A stretch of 64,000 nucleotides of DNA from an uncultured Lachnospiraceae bacterium. Its GTDB lineage: Bacteria > Bacillota > Clostridia > Lachnospirales > Lachnospiraceae. The translations under genes were made by a program, and so were the position numbers. Shown here piece by piece: positions 61,319 to 64,000 of the stretch (position 1 is its first letter; every line of letters starts with the position of its first letter). The notes under the pieces were generated by a model. It was not told where the DNA came from, did not search any database, and saw only the letters and a program-made list of their open reading frames with translations. The DNA is taken from the NCBI GenBank assembly GCA_945949085.1, contig CAMFDJ010000016.1:1-64000 (forward strand). The letters run 5' to 3'.

Positions 61319-62965
61319 ATGAAAGAGAATAAAAAGGACAATCAGACCACTGCCCTTCGCTTTATCAGCCGGGTGGCAGGTCGTGGCAAATTGTATATTG
61401 TTATTTTACTGCTGGTGCAGATGGTTCTCGGTATCAGCAGTGTTTTTTATGCCCTTTTGCTTCGTAGTATCATAGATGCTGCCGTATCCCACGACAAGGA
61501 CGGGATGATGTTACATATCCTTTTCTTTGCTTCCATTGTGGTGGGGCAGATTGCCCTTCGGGCTCTGCTTCGTTTCTTAGAGGAATTATCCAAGGCAAGC
61601 TATGAGAATGCATTTAAGAAAAGGCTCTTTCGTGAACTTCTCATGAGGGATTACGGGGAAGTGACAGCCGTGCATTCCGGGGAATGGATGAACCGCCTCA
61701 CCTCAGATACGGTGGTGGTAGCGGAAGGACTTGCTACCATTGTACCGGGAGTGGCAGGCATGATTACCAGAATGGCAGGTGCTCTTGTGGTGATTCTGAT
61801 GATGGTTCCGAAGTTTTTCTATATACTTGTACCGGGTGGGATTTTCCTTGTTCTTCTGACCTATGCATTTCGCAAGAGATTAAAGAAGCTCCACAAAAGG
61901 ATGCAGGAAAAGGACGGCATTGTCCGTATCTTTCTCCAGGAGCATCTGGGAAGTCTGATGATTGTGAAGGCATTTGACAGGGAAGAGGAAAGTGTCTTGC
62001 AGGCGGAAAGTGCCATGGCAGACCACAAAAAGGCACGCATGAAAAAGAATCATTTTTCCAATATCTGCAATATCGGCTTTGGCGGTGTCATGAATGGAGC
62101 CTATGTGCTGGGTGCTGTATATGGAGCCTTTGGAATCTATAATGGGGACATGACCTATGGAACCTTTATGGCGATGCTACAGCTTATCAGCCAGATACAA
62201 AATCCCTTTGCCAATATTACCGGGTATTTTCCAAAGTATTTTGCCATGACAGCCAGTGCCGAACGGCTGATGGAAGCGGAAGGTTTTAAGTCGGAGAAAA
62301 AGAAGTCTTTATCGGTGGAAGAGGTAAAAGACTACTATGAAAACCGCTTTGAGGCAATTTGTATGAACCATGTGGACTTTTCCTACGAGGAAGATAATGA
62401 AGTGCTCCGTGATTATTCCATGACCGTTCGTAAGGGGGAGTTTGTGGCATTTACCGGAGCATCCGGTTGTGGCAAGAGTACGGTGCTAAAGCTCCTCTTA
62501 GGCTTATATAAGCCACAGGCAGGCAGCGTTACCCCGGATGAGAGCTATAAAAGGCTTTTTGCCTATGTGCCACAGGGCAATCACTTAATGAGTGGAACCA
62601 TCCGCAGTGTGGTGGCATTTGCAGACCCCGGAGAGCAGGGCAATGAGGAGCGGATACATAAGGCTCTTACCCTTGCCTGTTGTGATTTTGTAAGTGAGCT
62701 TCCTTGCGGGGCAGATACACTTCTTGGAGAACGGGGACTTGGGCTTTCGGAAGGGCAGATGCAGCGCCTCGCTATCGCAAGGGCAATCTTTTCGGAAAGT
62801 CCCATACTGATACTGGATGAGGCAACTTCTGCACTGGATGCGGATACTGAGAGAAAGGTACTTGAAAATATTAAGTCTATGACGGATAAGACCGTCATCA
62901 TCGTAACCCACAGACCGGCAGCTTTGGCGGTGTGTGACAGACAGATTGTGTTTGATGCAGAGTAG
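61319..62965 (+). CDS. ABC transporter, fused permease and ATPase
   Basis: A 548-residue half transporter of the exporter type. Six membrane helices in the first 310 residues ('LYIVILLLVQMVLGISSVFY', 'ALVVILMMVPKFFYILVPGG'). The nucleotide-binding domain has Walker A 'TGASGCGKSTVLKLLLGLY' (about 380), a Q-loop 'FAYVPQGNHL', the signature 'LSEGQMQRLAIARAIF' (LSEGQ rather than LSGGQ) and Walker B 'PILILDEATSALDA'. No C39 peptidase domain, so it would export a peptide already cleaved, or protect against it. Follows the S26-like gene by 46 bp. Confidence 0.92.
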   Translation: MKENKKDNQTTALRFISRVAGRGKLYIVILLLVQMVLGISSVFYALLLRSIIDAAVSHDKDGMMLHILFFASIVVGQIALRALLRFLEELSKASYENAFKKRLFRELLMRDYGEVTAVHSGEWMNRLTSDTVVVAEGLATIVPGVAGMITRMAGALVVILMMVPKFFYILVPGGIFLVLLTYAFRKRLKKLHKRMQEKDGIVRIFLQEHLGSLMIVKAFDREEESVLQAESAMADHKKARMKKNHFSNICNIGFGGVMNGAYVLGAVYGAFGIYNGDMTYGTFMAMLQLISQIQNPFANITGYFPKYFAMTASAERLMEAEGFKSEKKKSLSVEEVKDYYENRFEAICMNHVDFSYEEDNEVLRDYSMTVRKGEFVAFTGASGCGKSTVLKLLLGLYKPQAGSVTPDESYKRLFAYVPQGNHLMSGTIRSVVAFADPGEQGNEERIHKALTLACCDFVSELPCGADTLLGERGLGLSEGQMQRLAIARAIFSESPILILDEATSALDADTERKVLENIKSMTDKTVIIVTHRPAALAVCDRQIVFDAE

Positions 62966-63062
62966 AGGATTTGCCTCTACGGTAAAAGTAGCGTAGTGTA
63001 TGTACGATATTTTGTTCTTTATGTTATGTGTGTTATTTGTGAAGAAAGGTGGCGTGACAGAG

Positions 63063-64000
63063 ATGAATATAGAACAGACCGGAAAAGATATATTATATCT
63101 CATTTTTTGTGCCCTGCATGATGTGGCACCGGATGCAGGAAGGGTAGCCGGGATGGATTTCGAGAAGCTTTTTGCCTATTCCAAATGGCATACCTTAGAT
63201 GCCATTACCTATATGGCACTTTCTAAGCTGGAGGAGCTGCCGCAAAGTGATGTCATGAAAGAGTGGCGGGAGAGAAGATTTAAGGCAACCCGCAAAAACG
63301 TGGTATTGGATGCGGAAAGAAAGAATCTTTTTACATACATGGACGAAAAGAATATCTGGTATATGCCGCTTAAGGGGGCAGTCTTAAAAGACCTGTATCC
63401 AAAGCATGACATGAGGCAGATGGCGGATAATGATATTTTATTTGATGCGACCTGTCAGAAGGAAATCCGGGATTATTTTGTATCCCACGGATATGAAGTC
63501 ATATCCTATGCCAAGGGCAATCATGATGTATATGAAAAACCACCGGTCTATAATTTTGAAATGCACACAGCCCTTTTTGGAGCCGGACATAATGAGGTGT
63601 GGGCAAAGTATTATGAAAATGTAAAGGAGCGCCTTGTAAAAAATGAAACAGGGGCAGGGTATCATTTTACGGACGAGGATTTTTATGTGTATTTTGTAGC
63701 GCATGCCTTTAAGCATTTTGATGGATGTGGCACCGGTATCCGTTCTTTTGTGGACTGTTATGTGTACCGGTCGGTAAAGGAGCTGGATGATTCTTATATT
63801 GAAAAGGAACTTGAAAAGCTGGGACTTTCAGAGTTTGAGAAAACGTTTTGCAGTGCATCGGAAAAAGTCTTTGGACAAGGCTTGTCCTTGGAAGAACTGA
63901 CGGAGGAAGAATACAAAATGCTGTCTGAAAGCATGTATTCCGGAACATACGGCACCACCAAAGCCTTAATTTCAAAAAAGCTTCGTAAACTGCAGGGCGG
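63063..64000 (+). CDS. nucleotidyltransferase family protein (partial)
   Basis: At least 312 residues, open to the window edge. It resembles the NTP_transf_5-type nucleotidyltransferases that occur in lasso/RiPP clusters: 'KLFAYSKWHTLDAITYMALS', 'MPLKGAVLKDLYPKHDMRQM' then ADNDILF, 'EKPPVYNFEMHTALF', 'FVAHAFKHFDGCGTGIRSFV', DCYV. The acidic residues in KDLYP...MADND are the likely metal site. It could add a nucleotide to the kinase product or to the peptide. The ATG at 63063 follows AAGAAAGGTGG. The C-terminus is missing. Confidence 0.8.
   Translation, partial: MNIEQTGKDILYLIFCALHDVAPDAGRVAGMDFEKLFAYSKWHTLDAITYMALSKLEELPQSDVMKEWRERRFKATRKNVVLDAERKNLFTYMDEKNIWYMPLKGAVLKDLYPKHDMRQMADNDILFDATCQKEIRDYFVSHGYEVISYAKGNHDVYEKPPVYNFEMHTALFGAGHNEVWAKYYENVKERLVKNETGAGYHFTDEDFYVYFVAHAFKHFDGCGTGIRSFVDCYVYRSVKELDDSYIEKELEKLGLSEFEKTFCSASEKVFGQGLSLEELTEEEYKMLSESMYSGTYGTTKALISKKLRKLQG

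Larger units (their letters stand above)
48703..64000. other. candidate horizontally acquired island
   Basis: From after lysS to the window edge the DNA appears more AT-rich than 1-48662 and carries partition, toxin-antitoxin, GLUG surface and RiPP-like genes. The left edge is the lysS terminator region; the right edge is beyond the window. No integrase, transposase or phage structural gene is visible, so mobility is inferred from composition and content alone. Confidence 0.45.

Overview
The window looks like chromosome of a Gram-positive anaerobe of the class Clostridia, most likely family Lachnospiraceae. This is inferred from gene content and order (NhaC antiporter, UDPGP-family uridylyltransferase, SAM-I riboswitch before metK, NusG domain II protein plus Gx transporter, birA - DUF6145-like - coaX - dusB - greA - lysS), from AGGAGG-type ribosome binding sites, and from secreted proteins without an outer-membrane apparatus. 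No tRNA, rRNA or CRISPR array was seen. Function calls rest on reading motifs by eye, without database searches.

Positions 1-17200 are one long forward run. TspO and NhaC are followed by a vWA-like protein, a MoxR-type AAA+ ATPase, a leucine-rich-repeat protein, a D-2-hydroxyacid dehydrogenase and a SNF2 helicase. Next comes a tight cluster (10407-14845): a TIR protein with zinc ribbons, a class III nucleotide cyclase, a protein with two repeated domains, and a PIN/NYN-like nuclease. A secreted CAP protein and a sugar-nucleotide pyrophosphorylase follow. The TIR-cyclase-nuclease group is one of the two candidate undescribed systems.

Positions 17200-48700 are mostly housekeeping: hemolysin III, a small alarmone synthetase, an M23 cell-wall peptidase, MurA, an HD-GYP phosphodiesterase, a SAM riboswitch with metK, dnaE, pfkA, an rRNA methyltransferase, proC, a SleB-type hydrolase, a GH78 rhamnosidase, an NfeD/SPFH pair, argF, birA, coaX, dusB, greA and lysS. 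A 57-bp structured repeat occurs twice (6784 and 27657). Short tandem repeats precede dnaE and follow dusB.

After the lysS terminator (48835) the DNA looks more AT-rich and the gene content is accessory: ParA/ParB with two palindromes inside parB, a treble-clef repeat protein with a nuclease-like end, and a LytTR-type regulator divergent from a 1,387-residue secreted GLUG-repeat protein. Behind the latter is an operon resembling part of a lasso-peptide (RiPP) locus: a 33-residue peptide with a YxxP leader motif, a membrane-anchored acidic protein, an HPr-kinase-like kinase, a PqqD-like recognition protein, a signal-peptidase-like protein, an ABC exporter and a nucleotidyltransferase cut by the window end. 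An AbiEi/AbiEii toxin-antitoxin pair with its own promoter sits inside this operon, next to an 88-bp palindrome. No lasso cyclase or transglutaminase-type leader peptidase is visible, so this is the second and stronger candidate for an undescribed system.
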